Assembly: GCA_017516005.1 (NCBI GenBank)
Contig: JAFWDU010000005.1
Coordinates: 24,682-88,681, forward strand
Reading direction: 5' to 3'
DNA: 64,000 nt
Origin: Oscillospiraceae bacterium
GTDB taxonomy: Bacteria > Bacillota > Clostridia > Oscillospirales > Oscillospiraceae
The notes under the pieces were generated by a model. It did no database searches. It saw nothing but the letters and a program-made list of their open reading frames with translations, and was not told the origin of the DNA. The translations under genes and the position numbers were made by a program. Every line of letters begins with the position of its first letter. The first letter of the stretch is position 1. This document shows, one piece after another, positions 1 through 8,642 of this stretch.

Positions 1-5
1 TGACA

Positions 6-50
6 GCCCCATAAGGGTCCGTACCTGCCGACCTCCAAGGGGCACGAATC
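6..50. repeat. Degenerate copy of the palindromic block at the right edge
   Basis: This stretch follows the same order of short blocks as 63893-63950: GCCC-ATAAGGG, then a CCTG block, then a GGGGCAC block followed by GAA. It is shorter and imperfect. No coding sequence is apparent. It may be a decayed intergenic repeat or mobile-element end, but this rests on by-eye alignment only. Confidence 0.3.
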
Positions 51-88
51 AAGACATCGCACTTCCCGCTATATTTGCCCAATACAAA

Positions 89-151
89 GCCTTCCCGCTT
101 TTGAGCTGATGTCTTTGCAAGCCATCAGCTCAAAAGCGGAAAGGCATTTTT
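89..151 (+). terminator. Strong intrinsic terminator hairpin
   Basis: A 23-bp stem (89-111 with 123-145) has one mismatch that can wobble in RNA and an 11-nt loop, and is followed by five T. It probably ends a gene lying left of the window. The rest of 1-462 holds the gpmI promoter and no convincing gene. Confidence 0.75.
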
Positions 152-357
152 CTACAGATTTCATGCAAACAGAGTCACCTGCCAAACCCTTTTCCGGGAA
201 AGCCGGCGGCTTTGCACTGGTCAGCAAAAGCCATACCCTCCCTGCCCGATTTCAGCTTGCCGCCGCAGCTCTTTTTTGACGGTCACTTCTGATTTCACCG
301 GCATATTCAGGGAAACCGAAATTCCATCCGGTAACGGCGAAATAGCAAAGATTGTTC

Positions 358-386
358 TTGTCTCCGCAGGGGAAATGTTGTAAAAT
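358..386 (+). promoter_or_regulatory. Sigma-A-type promoter of gpmI
   Basis: TTGTCT (358-363), a 17-bp spacer and TAAAAT (381-386) lie about 77 bases before the gpmI start. No other convincing promoter was seen in the leader. Confidence 0.5.
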
Positions 387-462
387 GGGTGCGATTTAGA
401 AGGACACTTGCTGCATCATTGAGGCTGTGGCAGCTGCCGCGTTAATTGTAGGAGGAAATAAA

Positions 463-2034
463 ATGAAAAAACCTGTGGTACTTGTGATTATGGATGGCGT
501 GGGTCTCGGCGACCACGGTTCCGGCGACGCTGTATTCAATGCGAACACCCCCAATCTGGACGCTCTTCTGGCAACCTGCCCCCATACCTACATCAAAGCA
601 CACGGCACCGCCGTGGGTCTGCCCTCTGACGAGGATATGGGCAACTCCGAAGTTGGCCACAACGCACTTGGCTGCGGCCAGGTCTATTCCCAGGGTGCAA
701 AGCTTGTTGGCGAGAGCATCGAAAACGGCTCTCTGTTCCAGTCTAAGGCCTGGCAGGATCTCTCCGGAAACTGCAGGGAAAACGGAAAGACGTTCCATTT
801 CCTCGGCCTGCTCTCCGATGGAAATGTGCATTCCAACATCTCCCACCTGATTGCGCTTCTCCGTCAGGCGAAGAAGGAAGACATCCGCCGGGTCCGCGTA
901 CACGCGCTTCTCGACGGCCGTGACGTGCCCGCCACTTCTGCGCTTGAGTATGTGGATCAGCTGGAAGCGGTTCTTCACGAACTCAGCGATGCGGATCATG
1001 ACTACCGCATTGCTTCCGGCGGCGGCCGCATGAAGATTACCATGGACCGTTACGAAGCCAACTGGAGTATGGTGGAAGCAGGCTGGAAAACCCATGTGCT
1101 CGGCGAAGGCCGCATGTTTGCCAGCGCGCGTGAGGCCATTGAAACCTACCGCAGCGAGATCGACGGCGTGATCGATCAGGATCTGCCCGCATTCGTTATT
1201 GCAGAAAACGGAAAACCCGTCGGTACCATTGCCAACGGCGACAGCGTGGTGCTCTACAACTTCCGCGGCGACCGGGCACAGGAAATCTCCCTTGCCTTCG
1301 ACCGCAAGGATTTCGACAAGTTTGACCGCGGCCCCGGCTATGAAGGTGTTCTCTTTGCCGGCATGCTGGAATACGACGGCGACCTGCATATTCCTTCCCG
1401 CTATCTGGTTGAGCCTCCTGTCATCCGCAACACTCTGACTGAGGTGCTCTGCAAGGCCGGCATTCACGAGTATGCCATCTCCGAGACTCAGAAGTACGGC
1501 CACGTCACCTATTTCTGGAACGGAAACCGTTCCGGCAAGGTGGACGAGAGCCTGGAAGTCTACGAGGAGATCCCCTCTGATATTATCTCCTTCGACCAGA
1601 AGCCGCAGATGAAGGCTGTGGAAATCTCCGACCGCATGGTGGAGATGATGGCAAGCGGCAAATTCCAGTTCCTGCGCTGCAACTTCCCCAACGGTGACAT
1701 GGTCGGACATACCGGCGTCTATGATGCAGTCGTTACCGCCATGGAATATGTGGATGCCGGTGTCGGCAAAATCAAAGAAGCCGCCGATAAATACGGCTAC
1801 ACGCTTCTGGTTACCGCAGACCACGGCAATGCAGATCAGATGACGGAGACCAAGAAGGGCAAAACCAGTGTCCGTACCGCCCACTCTCTGAATCCGGTTC
1901 CCTTTATCATCTATGACAAGGACTGCGAATATCCCATCAAGGACGGCAGCTACGGCCTTGCCAATGTGGCTCCCACCATTGTGAAGCTTCTCGGCCTGGA
2001 GGCCCCTGACTGCTGGGAGCAGAGCATGATCTGA
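463..2034 (+). CDS. gpmI: 2,3-bisphosphoglycerate-independent phosphoglycerate mutase
   Basis: Glycolytic and gluconeogenic enzyme that interconverts 3- and 2-phosphoglycerate using two Mn ions. The 523-aa product is close to the family size (about 510). The first metal-binding Asp sits at residue 11 (IMDGVG), the phospho-accepting Ser at residue 62 in GNSEVGHN, and a C-terminal ADHGNAD metal motif is present. The start at 463 is chosen because TAGGAGGA lies 7 bases upstream. An in-frame GTG 36 bases earlier would add an alanine-rich tail with no ribosome binding site. It appears monocistronic, with its own promoter and a hairpin after it. Confidence 0.97.
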   Translation: MKKPVVLVIMDGVGLGDHGSGDAVFNANTPNLDALLATCPHTYIKAHGTAVGLPSDEDMGNSEVGHNALGCGQVYSQGAKLVGESIENGSLFQSKAWQDLSGNCRENGKTFHFLGLLSDGNVHSNISHLIALLRQAKKEDIRRVRVHALLDGRDVPATSALEYVDQLEAVLHELSDADHDYRIASGGGRMKITMDRYEANWSMVEAGWKTHVLGEGRMFASAREAIETYRSEIDGVIDQDLPAFVIAENGKPVGTIANGDSVVLYNFRGDRAQEISLAFDRKDFDKFDRGPGYEGVLFAGMLEYDGDLHIPSRYLVEPPVIRNTLTEVLCKAGIHEYAISETQKYGHVTYFWNGNRSGKVDESLEVYEEIPSDIISFDQKPQMKAVEISDRMVEMMASGKFQFLRCNFPNGDMVGHTGVYDAVVTAMEYVDAGVGKIKEAADKYGYTLLVTADHGNADQMTETKKGKTSVRTAHSLNPVPFIIYDKDCEYPIKDGSYGLANVAPTIVKLLGLEAPDCWEQSMI

Positions 2035-2120
2035 TCCCTGAATCTGGATTTTTCCTGATTCATTTGGGCAAAATGCCATTTTTTCCATAAAACTCGTGGA
2101 AAATGCTTCACATTTGTCCC

Positions 2121-2149
2121 TTGTTCTTTTGTAATATTTACGGTAGAAT
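2121..2149 (+). promoter_or_regulatory. Promoter of the YloU-YloV-like pair
   Basis: TTGTTC (2121-2126), a 17-bp spacer and TAGAAT (2144-2149). The predicted start of transcription falls inside the left arm of the perfect inverted repeat at 2145-2179. Confidence 0.5.
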
Positions 2150-2183
2150 AGCGGTGTTCCAATGGAACACCGCTATTCTTTTG
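2145..2183 (+). terminator. Perfect 16-bp hairpin, possible terminator or operator
   Basis: The arms 2145-2160 and 2164-2179 pair perfectly around a 3-nt loop and are followed by TTTT. It can terminate transcripts reading through from gpmI. Because it overlaps the -10 and start point of the next promoter, it could also be an operator. Its right arm ends about 6 bases before the ribosome binding site of the next gene. Confidence 0.6.
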
Positions 2184-2198
2184 ATGGAGGGGTTCTTT

Positions 2199-2555
2199 AT
2201 GATCTTTCAGAACACACAGGGCGGATCAATCAGCATCTCCGACAGTGTATTCAAGAATATCGCCGGAGTCGCGGCAACCAACTGCTTCGGCGTCAAAGGC
2301 ATGGCAGTCCGTTCCATGACAGACGGTCTGGTCCACCTCCTTCGCAAGGAGGCCATGGGCAAAGGTGTTCGCGTTGAGTTCCTGAATGAGAATACCATTT
2401 CCATTGATCTTCATATTATTGTGGATCATGGCGTAAACATTCCCGCTGTGAGTGAAGCCATTATCAGCGAAGTCCGTTATGTTGTGGAAAGTTCTACGGG
2501 CGTTAGCGTACAGGCGGTAAATGTCTTCATTGATTCCGTTACGATGGACGACTGA
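2199..2555 (+). CDS. Asp23/Gls24 family (DUF322) protein, YloU-like
   Basis: A small (118 aa) acidic cytoplasmic protein of the Asp23/Gls24 family. The family includes membrane-associated stress proteins and B. subtilis YloU; the exact function is unsettled. The sequence starts with the family's typical beta-rich block (GSISISDSVFKNIAG) and ends with a VNVFIDSV-type strand. The ATG at 2199 is chosen for the GGAGG at 2187-2191. It lies 26 bases ahead of a YloV-like gene, the same pairing as yloU-yloV in Bacillus, so the two are probably co-transcribed. Confidence 0.9.
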   Translation: MIFQNTQGGSISISDSVFKNIAGVAATNCFGVKGMAVRSMTDGLVHLLRKEAMGKGVRVEFLNENTISIDLHIIVDHGVNIPAVSEAIISEVRYVVESSTGVSVQAVNVFIDSVTMDD

Positions 2556-2581
2556 CGATCCGGATATTGGAGGGATTTCCT

Positions 2582-4204
2582 ATGCGACAGACAATTGACG
2601 GAGCAGCTTTTCGCAGAATGGCGATCAGCGCTTCCGCTTCCATTGATAATCACAAGCAAAAAATCAACGATCTGAATGTGTTCCCCGTTCCCGACGGCGA
2701 TACCGGCACCAACATGAGCATGACCTTTCAGAATGCTGTGCAGGATCTCCGCAAGGCTGAGGATCCCACGCTAACGAAGGCTGCCGATATTGTTGCATCC
2801 GCGCTTCTCCGCGGTGCGCGCGGCAACTCCGGTGTCATCCTTTCCCTGCTCTTCCGCGGCTTCGCAAAGAGTCTGAAAGGAAAGACCGAAGCGGACGGAA
2901 CCGACTTGGCTCTTGCCCTGACGGAAGGCGTGGAAGCGGCTTACAAGGCTGTCATGAAGCCTGCCGAAGGAACCATTCTGACGGTCTCCCGCGTCAGCGC
3001 CGCTGCCGGTGTGGAAGCAGCGAAAGCAGATCCCGGCGCAGAGGCTGTCCTTGAGCAGATCATTCTCTCTGCACAGGATGCCCTTGAGAAAACCACCCAC
3101 CAGAACCCGGTTCTGAAAAAAGCAGGCGTCGTGGATGCCGGCGGCATGGGCTACATTGTGATCCTTCAGGGTATGCTAGCCTCTCTTCAGGGCAATGACG
3201 TCATCCCCGCTGAGCCGTCTGATTCCGTCCGGGAAGCCGCTGACTTCTCTGACTTCGATACGGAGGAGATCACATTCCCCTACTGCACGGAGTTTATCGT
3301 CTCCCGTGAAACAGATCTGGATCCCGAAGATCTCCGCGCCTTCCTGGCGCAGATCGGTGACAGTCTGGTCCTGGTTGATGATGAGGAGATCATCAAAGTA
3401 CATGTGCATACGGATCATCCAGGCAAGGCGATGGAAGAGGCGCTCCGCTACGGCAGCTTCGTCACCGTCAAGGTGGAAAACATGCGGTTGCAGCATACAG
3501 AAAAAATACTCTCCAGCAAAGATGCGGAAACGATCAGCGAACCGACCAAACCGGCCGGTGTGGTTGCAGTATGTGCCGGAACCGGCATTGCAGGCGTGTT
3601 CCACGATCTGGGCGTTGACCGGATCGTCGAAGGCGGTCAGACCATGAATCCATCCACGCAGGACATTCTTTCGGAGATCAACCGCGTACCCGCCGAAACG
3701 GTATATGTCCTTCCCAATAACAAAAATATCATTATGGCCGCTGAGCAGGCCGTACCTCTCACCAAGAAAAACGTGGTGGTCATTCCCACCAAGACCATTC
3801 CCCAGGGTGTCAGCGCCATGCTGAACTTTGATCCAGACGGTGAAGTGGAATCCAATAAGGCTGCCATGAACGGCTGCCTGGACAGCGTCACCACCATGCA
3901 GCTAACCTATGCAGCCCGGGATTCCGACTACGACGGCTTCCAGATTCATGCCGGCGACTATATGGCGCTCGTTGGATCCTCTCTGTTTGCGACTGATACG
4001 CAGATGAAGAATCTTGTGGAGCGTCTTGCCGAGCATACCGCCAGTCTGGAAAAGGAGTTTATCACAATCTACTACGGACAGGATGTTTCCGAACAGGCCG
4101 CCCAGGAAGCGGAATCCATTTTCGCCGAAACCTGTCCCGGTGCAGAAATCAATTTGATCAATGGCGGTCAGCCGATCTATTACTTCCTGATTTCCGCTGA
4201 ATAA
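2582..4204 (+). CDS. DAK2/DegV-like protein, fatty-acid-kinase (FakA/YloV) family
   Basis: The 540-aa protein begins with a DhaL-type ATP-binding domain containing FPVPDGDTGTNM, the Mg/ATP loop of dihydroxyacetone kinases, followed by GARGNSGVILS. A middle and C-terminal DegV-related region completes the architecture of FakA (about 550 aa). Known FakA proteins phosphorylate fatty acids bound to a separate FakB; no fakB lies in this window. The start at 2582 is chosen because GGAGGG sits at 2569-2574; an upstream in-frame TTG would overlap that site. It follows the YloU-like gene by 26 bases. The fatty-acid substrate is inferred from the family. Confidence 0.88.
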   Translation: MRQTIDGAAFRRMAISASASIDNHKQKINDLNVFPVPDGDTGTNMSMTFQNAVQDLRKAEDPTLTKAADIVASALLRGARGNSGVILSLLFRGFAKSLKGKTEADGTDLALALTEGVEAAYKAVMKPAEGTILTVSRVSAAAGVEAAKADPGAEAVLEQIILSAQDALEKTTHQNPVLKKAGVVDAGGMGYIVILQGMLASLQGNDVIPAEPSDSVREAADFSDFDTEEITFPYCTEFIVSRETDLDPEDLRAFLAQIGDSLVLVDDEEIIKVHVHTDHPGKAMEEALRYGSFVTVKVENMRLQHTEKILSSKDAETISEPTKPAGVVAVCAGTGIAGVFHDLGVDRIVEGGQTMNPSTQDILSEINRVPAETVYVLPNNKNIIMAAEQAVPLTKKNVVVIPTKTIPQGVSAMLNFDPDGEVESNKAAMNGCLDSVTTMQLTYAARDSDYDGFQIHAGDYMALVGSSLFATDTQMKNLVERLAEHTASLEKEFITIYYGQDVSEQAAQEAESIFAETCPGAEINLINGGQPIYYFLISAE

Positions 4205-4223
4205 TTCAGGCTCTTTATCACAC

Positions 4224-4256
4224 AAAAGCCCATGCCTTCACCGGCATGGGCTTTTT
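4224..4256. terminator. Bidirectional terminator between fakA-like and htrA
   Basis: A 13-bp stem (4224-4236 with 4243-4255) starts with AAAA and ends with TTTT, so it gives a U-tract on both strands. It serves the convergent genes on either side. Confidence 0.85.
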
Positions 4257-4264
4257 GATTCCTG

Positions 4265-4316
4265 CCTTCTTCACAAAGAACCCCGGGCTGCTGCCCGGGG
4301 CCCTTTGTGAAGAAGG
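4265..4316. terminator. Long hairpin downstream of htrA
   Basis: A 14-bp outer stem (4265-4278 with 4303-4316) and an inner 8-bp GC stem (CCCCGGGC/GCCCGGGG) form a stable structure just after the htrA stop codon. There is no U-tract of its own on the minus strand; the neighbouring hairpin at 4224-4256 supplies it. Confidence 0.6.
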
Positions 4317-4340
4317 AAAAATATGAATTGGTTATTTCTA

Positions 4341-5780
4341 TTATTCGCCAAACCCGAACAGGCCGCCGAATCCGGAGAACGGCCAGCCGAAGCTGAAGCC
4401 GCCGGAACTGCCGGAATCACCGCCGTCACTGGGGATTCCGATGTAACCGTCTGATCCGTCATTCTGGGAAGGAGTCTTCTCGGCATCCTTCTGCTGATCC
4501 TGAGTGGATTCTGCTTCCGGCTGTTTCTCGTCAAACGTAATCAGAAGAGAAACCTCTTCCCCGCTGCGCCATACCGTCACGGATGTGGTATCTCCCGCCT
4601 TGTATGTCCGCAGGGCAGCGACCAGGTCGGAATAGGAGGAAATCTCCTGGTCCCCCATCTTGATGATAATATCGGCCTGCTTCATACCTGCGCGTTCCGC
4701 AGCCGTATCCGGATAGACGGAATAGACATAGACGCCGGTGGGCAGATTATAGTAGTTGGCGTAGGTGTCATAGATGGTCACCGGCTGGATGCCGATAAAG
4801 GGCTTTCCTTTTACGTAGCCATACTGCATCAGGTCAGAGATGATCGGCATGACATCATTGATTGGGATTGCAAAGCACAGACCTTCAAGCTGACTGCTGC
4901 TGTATTTTGCCGTGGTAATGCCGATCACGTTGCCGTTCAGATCAAACAGCGGGCCGCCTGAATTGCCGGGGTTGATTGCGCAGTCGGTCTGCAGCATGTT
5001 GATCGGTTTGCCATCCGCGTTGATCTCCCGGTCCAGTGCGCTGATATAACCGACTGTTTCCGTATTGGTGAGTTCGCCGAGAGGATTGCCGATGGCGCAT
5101 ACCATTTCGCCCACTGACAGAGCATCACTGTCGCCGACTGCGACCGGCTTAAGTCCCTGCGCATCAATTTTCAGAAGCGCCACATCGTTGTCCGCTTCCG
5201 TTCCGACTACAACCGCGTCATAAGTGCTGCCGTCCATGAGACTGACTCGGATGGAGCCCTCGTTGGCATCCTCAACCACGTGATTGTTGGTAATGATGTA
5301 GCCATCCTGCGTCAGGACAAAGCCGGAGCCGGAAACGGCTGCCGTGGAGAGCTGCCCATAGACATTGGTGGTTGTCTCGGCGCTGATGCCCACGACGCAC
5401 TCCACATAGGAGGCATAGACATCGGCAGGAGTCAGGCTCTTGCCTTCATTGTTGCTGGCAACACGGATCACGCCGGAAGAAACCGGTGTAATGCTTACGC
5501 TGCTGCCCGTGCTTCTGTCGGATACAGCCGATGAGACATTTGTCTGCATCTGGCTTGCCAGATTCCGGTATGCCGCTGCGGTCATACCCGCGCCGGCAGC
5601 GCCGCCGATCAGGGCACATACCAGTGCCAGCGCCACAATTCTCGCACCAAGGCGCTGCTTTTTCTGTGTCCCCTTTCCGTGAGGCTGCTCAAATGGATTT
5701 GTACTGTTCTGTGTGCTGTTCTGCGCTGTCTGGCTTTCAGTCTGCTCAACAGGTTCAAATGAATATCGATAATCGTTCAT
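4341..5780 (-). CDS. htrA: Membrane-anchored HtrA/DegP-type serine protease with one PDZ domain
   Basis: Envelope quality-control protease of 479 aa. It has a cytoplasmic N-terminus, one membrane segment (about 46-68), then a trypsin-like domain with His167 (TNNHVV), Asp199 (DNDVALL) and Ser274 (GNSGGP). One PDZ domain follows (about 335-430) and then an acidic tail ending in a Gly/Phe-rich stretch. The start at 5780 has GAAGGAG upstream on the minus strand; an in-frame ATG 57 bases earlier lacks a site. It is probably expressed alone. A TTGACA lies upstream on the minus strand (within 5835-5845), but I see no good -10 for it. Confidence 0.95.
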   Translation of the reverse strand: MNDYRYSFEPVEQTESQTAQNSTQNSTNPFEQPHGKGTQKKQRLGARIVALALVCALIGGAAGAGMTAAAYRNLASQMQTNVSSAVSDRSTGSSVSITPVSSGVIRVASNNEGKSLTPADVYASYVECVVGISAETTTNVYGQLSTAAVSGSGFVLTQDGYIITNNHVVEDANEGSIRVSLMDGSTYDAVVVGTEADNDVALLKIDAQGLKPVAVGDSDALSVGEMVCAIGNPLGELTNTETVGYISALDREINADGKPINMLQTDCAINPGNSGGPLFDLNGNVIGITTAKYSSSQLEGLCFAIPINDVMPIISDLMQYGYVKGKPFIGIQPVTIYDTYANYYNLPTGVYVYSVYPDTAAERAGMKQADIIIKMGDQEISSYSDLVAALRTYKAGDTTSVTVWRSGEEVSLLITFDEKQPEAESTQDQQKDAEKTPSQNDGSDGYIGIPSDGGDSGSSGGFSFGWPFSGFGGLFGFGE

Positions 5781-5952
5781 AACTCGTACGCTCCTTCGCT
5801 GTATTTCTGGGCTCAGGATATCGCAAACTTGTGTCAAAACTATGACTCCAAATCGAAGCTTTTTTGAATTTCTCCGCAGGGAATCTGCAATATCCTAACC
5901 GTTCGGGCATGAACAGATTCATGATACAATGCCCGCGTTCTCAAGGAGCGGA

Positions 5953-6990
5953 TCACTGTGCAAGATAAGCCGCAAGGAGCTTCAGCGTATGAAACGCCCC
6001 ATCTACATGGCTCCGCTCATAGCCGTGGCTTGCATAGACACCCGGTCCGATGAGGCCGTGTCGGATATCCAGACCGGCCGAAAGCGTGGATTCCACGTCT
6101 GATCCGTAATACGGATAGACATCCACCGCATAATCCGCCTCTGCGGCCTTCGTCGCGCGGATCAGACCACCGACCACGTCATAGTGATACGGACCGCCGG
6201 AATCCTTCGCACAGATAGACACCTGCCGCTCTGTGCACTGAAGACCGTCTCCAACGCACCCCATATCCACACTGATGGATTCCGTAACACCCGCCGGCAC
6301 GGATCCCGCGCCGCCGTGTCCCACTTCCTCAAACACCGTCACATGCACCCAGGTACGTCTGGCCGGAACAATCTTTTCGTCCGCCAGATACTTCGCGAGG
6401 GCAATCAGGATGCCAACCGAATACTTGTCATCCAGGAAACGGCTCTTCAGATAACCCTGTGCCGTCAGTCTGGTTCGCGGCTCAAAGGCAACAATATCGC
6501 CCACCTCCAGGCCAAGCGCGCGGACATCGTCCGCTGACTTGACATTCTCATCGAGAACCACTTCCGTGGTATCAAATCCTCTCTGGGTTCCCGAATATTC
6601 CTTGTTTACATGGACAGACGCATTGCACAGCTGCAGCGTGCCCTCATACACCTTTCCGTCTCTGGAGTAGACTCTCACATTTTCCGCTTCGGTGTTATCC
6701 GGCTTCAGTCCGCCAAGGCCGGTCAGCCGCAGACGGCCGCTGCCTTTGATCTCCGCGATCATCGCGCCAAGCGTATCTGTGTGCGCCTGCAGGAGAAGCC
6801 TGTTATCCGAATCCACTCCCCCGAGATCCACCAGAACGCCGCCTTTAGTGGTGCGTTTTGCCGCAAATCCGATTGATTGAAAAGCATTCTGAACCCATTG
6901 CGCTGCCTGTTCCGTGTAGCCAGTCGGGCTGTCGATTGCAAGAAGATCCATTGCCTGTTTTACCGCAAAATCCGCGTACTCTTTTTTCAT
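5953..6990 (-). CDS. M42 family metallo-aminopeptidase
   Basis: Cytosolic two-metal aminopeptidase or glutamyl-aminopeptidase-like enzyme of 345 aa, the usual length for M42. The metal ligands are visible: His70 and Asp72 in LLQAHTDT, Asp in SRFLDDKYSVG, the catalytic/metal Glu pair in VFEEVGHGG, Asp in ISVDMG, and a late His in ASHGYERSH. GGAGGAATACTAC precedes the ATG. It stands alone between htrA and the tRNA operon and has its own promoter. Substrate preference cannot be read from sequence; some M42 members are endoglucanase-annotated, but that is usually a misnomer. Confidence 0.92.
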   Translation of the reverse strand: MKKEYADFAVKQAMDLLAIDSPTGYTEQAAQWVQNAFQSIGFAAKRTTKGGVLVDLGGVDSDNRLLLQAHTDTLGAMIAEIKGSGRLRLTGLGGLKPDNTEAENVRVYSRDGKVYEGTLQLCNASVHVNKEYSGTQRGFDTTEVVLDENVKSADDVRALGLEVGDIVAFEPRTRLTAQGYLKSRFLDDKYSVGILIALAKYLADEKIVPARRTWVHVTVFEEVGHGGAGSVPAGVTESISVDMGCVGDGLQCTERQVSICAKDSGGPYHYDVVGGLIRATKAAEADYAVDVYPYYGSDVESTLSAGLDIRHGLIGPGVYASHGYERSHVDGAFHTLKLLAAYLAQ

Positions 6991-7022
6991 GTAGTATTCC
7001 TCCTCCGTTTCAATCTGCAGCT

Positions 7023-7051
7023 ATTGTAGTGTATGCTCCTTCCCTTTACAA
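7023..7051 (-). promoter_or_regulatory. Promoter of the M42 peptidase gene
   Basis: On the minus strand, TTGTAA (7046-7051), a 17-bp spacer and TACAAT (7023-7028), about 33 bases before the start codon. Confidence 0.6.
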
Positions 7052-7064
7052 GTCTGCATAAACA

Positions 7065-7100
7065 GAAAAAAGACTCTTCTGCAAATACGCAGAAGAGTCT
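7065..7100 (-). terminator. Terminator of the tRNA operon
   Basis: On the minus strand a 12-bp stem (7089-7100 with 7071-7082) with a 6-nt loop runs into six T. It lies directly after tRNA-Cys. Confidence 0.85.
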
Positions 7101-7104
7101 AATC

Positions 7105-7179
7105 TGGAGGTGCCACCCAGATTTGAACTGGGGAATGAGGGTTTTGCAGACCCTTGCCTTACCACTTGGCTATGGCACC
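7105..7179 (-). tRNA. tRNA-Cys (GCA)
   Basis: The cloverleaf folds with a GGTGCCA/TGGCACC acceptor stem, anticodon GCA in the loop TCTGCAAAA, a TTCAAAT T-loop and an encoded CCA. Last gene of the five-tRNA operon. Confidence 0.95.
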
Positions 7180-7185
7180 ATATAA

Positions 7186-7214
7186 TTCAAGGAGCGTCTT
7201 TAACGCTCCTTGAA
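7186..7214 (-). other. Spacer hairpin between tRNA-Gly and tRNA-Cys
   Basis: A perfect 12-bp stem (7186-7197 with 7203-7214) and 5-nt loop fill the gap between two tRNAs. No U-tract follows, so a role in processing or spacing is more likely than termination. Confidence 0.6.
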
Positions 7215-7220
7215 GCCAGT

Positions 7221-7296
7221 TGGAGCGGGTGACGAGGCTCGAACTCGCTACCTCCACCTTGGCAAGGTGGCGCTCTACCGGATGAGCTACACCCGC
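7221..7296 (-). tRNA. tRNA-Gly (GCC)
   Basis: GCGGGTG acceptor arm, anticodon GCC flanked by the CCACC/GGTGG stem, GTTCGAG T-loop, encoded CCA. Fourth gene of the operon. Confidence 0.95.
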
Positions 7297-7300
7297 AAAT

Positions 7301-7376
<76 letters not shown>

Positions 7377-7380
7377 AGGG

Positions 7381-7409
7381 TGTGAGCCGAACATAATGTT
7401 CGGCTCACA
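7381..7409 (-). other. Spacer hairpin between tRNA-Asp and tRNA-Phe
   Basis: A perfect 14-bp stem (7381-7394 with 7396-7409) has a single unpaired base at its centre, so the RNA loop must open by a few pairs. It fills the whole spacer between the two tRNAs. Confidence 0.6.
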
Positions 7410-7411
7410 TT

Positions 7412-7488
7412 TGGCGACCCGGAACGGACTTGAACCGTCGACCTCCAGCGTGACAGGCTGGCGTGCTAACCGACTGCACCACCGGGCC
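7412..7488 (-). tRNA. tRNA-Asp (GTC)
   Basis: GGCCCGG acceptor arm, anticodon GTC in the CCAGC/GCTGG stem, GTTCAAG T-loop and encoded GCCA end. Second gene of the operon. Confidence 0.95.
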
Positions 7489-7495
7489 AAATACA

Positions 7496-7571
7496 TGGTG
7501 GGAACAACAGGGCTCGAACCTGTGACCTCCTGCTTGTAAGGCAGATGCTCTCCCAGCTGAGCTATGCTCCC
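7496..7571 (-). tRNA. tRNA-Val (TAC)
   Basis: GGGAGCA/TGTTCCC acceptor stem, anticodon TAC, GTTCGAG T-loop and encoded ACCA end. First gene of the operon, nearest the promoter. Confidence 0.95.
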
Positions 7572-7604
7572 TGGTCCCCCGCCGGATTTCCGGCGACGGA
7601 TGTT

Positions 7605-7633
7605 ATTATAGCGGGGTGTTCCTTCTTTGTCAA
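7605..7633 (-). promoter_or_regulatory. Consensus promoter of the tRNA operon
   Basis: On the minus strand, a perfect TTGACA (7628-7633), a 17-bp spacer and a perfect TATAAT (7605-7610). A small GCCGG/CCGGC hairpin (7581-7594) lies in the leader. Confidence 0.9.
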
Positions 7634-7661
7634 GAGTTACTTTCTATTTTTTCTCAGTTAA

Positions 7662-7690
7662 CGCCAGGGCTCCCGTCGAGAGCCCTGGCG
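7662..7690 (-). terminator. Hairpin downstream of hslO
   Basis: A 10-bp GC-rich stem (7662-7671 with 7681-7690) lies about 75 bases past the hslO stop. The T-run on the minus strand is only partial, so termination is probable but not certain. Confidence 0.5.
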
Positions 7691-7763
7691 CTTCCGATTT
7701 CATTCATTTTGCGCCATTGGAACGGATCCTTTTTCTGCCATCTGTCCGTCCGTCTGACTCGTT

Positions 7764-8642
7764 TTACAGGTTTTCAAGCAGAGTCTGAACCTGTTCAACC
7801 GTAAAGGCATAATCCGCATCACAGAACTGGCACTGGATATGAATGGTTTCCCCTTCTTCGATGATCTTCTCCAGTTCCTTTTTTCCCAGGCTGATCAGCG
7901 TGCGCTCGACACGATCCCGGTCGCAGTAGCAGCGATAGCTGACCGGTGTCGTTTCCAGGATTTCCAGCTCGAAATCCGGAAGAACGCGCCGCAGAAGCTC
8001 TTCCGGCGTCAGTCCCTGATCCAGAAGAGGCGTCACATTTCCGGCGCTTTCAACGCCCTGCTCCACCCGATCAATGATATCATCCGGCGCGCCAGGAAGC
8101 AGCTGAATGATATAGCCGCCCGCCGCGCGCACGGACTGGTCCACGTCAACCAGCACACCCAGTGCGCAGGCGGTCGGAACCTGCTCGGACTGTGCAAAAT
8201 AAGCGGTCACATCCTCCGCGATTTCACCGCTGACCAGTTCGCAGGAACTCACATAGGGCTCCTTCATCTGAAGATCACGAATCACGGTAAGGCGGCCATC
8301 TTTTCCCACGCAGTCGCCCACGTTCAGTTTCCCCCGGTATTTTTCCAGAAGCGAAACCTGGGGATTCGTGACATAACCCCGCACGTTTCCCTCGCTGTCG
8401 GAAACGGCAAGAAGTGTGCCCAGGGGGCCGCCGCCCTTGATCTGCAAAGTAACGGAGCCGTCCTCCACCTTCTGCATATTGCCCATTAGAGAGCAGGCGG
8501 ACAGGGTTCTGCCCAGCGCTGCTGTTGCCATGGGCAGACAGTGATGAATCTGCCGCGCGCGCTCCACAATCTCTCTGGAAGAGATTGCGGACGCTTTTAC
8601 AAAGCCGTCTTTTGTGATGGCTCGAACAATCTGATCACTCAT
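7764..8642 (-). CDS. hslO: Hsp33 redox-regulated chaperone
   Basis: Cytosolic holdase activated by oxidation. The 292-aa protein has the usual Hsp33 length and, near its end, the zinc-binding pair CYC and CQFC that releases zinc when oxidised. The start at 8642 overlaps the preceding methyltransferase stop by 8 bases (ATG inside TTTAATGAGTGA) and has AAAGGAAA upstream. An earlier in-frame start would lie deeper in the neighbour. It is the last gene of the three-gene operon with a TrpR-like regulator and a methyltransferase. Confidence 0.95.
   Translation of the reverse strand: MSDQIVRAITKDGFVKASAISSREIVERARQIHHCLPMATAALGRTLSACSLMGNMQKVEDGSVTLQIKGGGPLGTLLAVSDSEGNVRGYVTNPQVSLLEKYRGKLNVGDCVGKDGRLTVIRDLQMKEPYVSSCELVSGEIAEDVTAYFAQSEQVPTACALGVLVDVDQSVRAAGGYIIQLLPGAPDDIIDRVEQGVESAGNVTPLLDQGLTPEELLRRVLPDFELEILETTPVSYRCYCDRDRVERTLISLGKKELEKIIEEGETIHIQCQFCDADYAFTVEQVQTLLENL

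Noticed and set aside
442..2088. A 548-codon open frame on the minus strand opposite gpmI
   Set aside because: It mirrors gpmI codon for codon, has no ribosome binding site or family match, and arises from the GC-biased codon use of gpmI.
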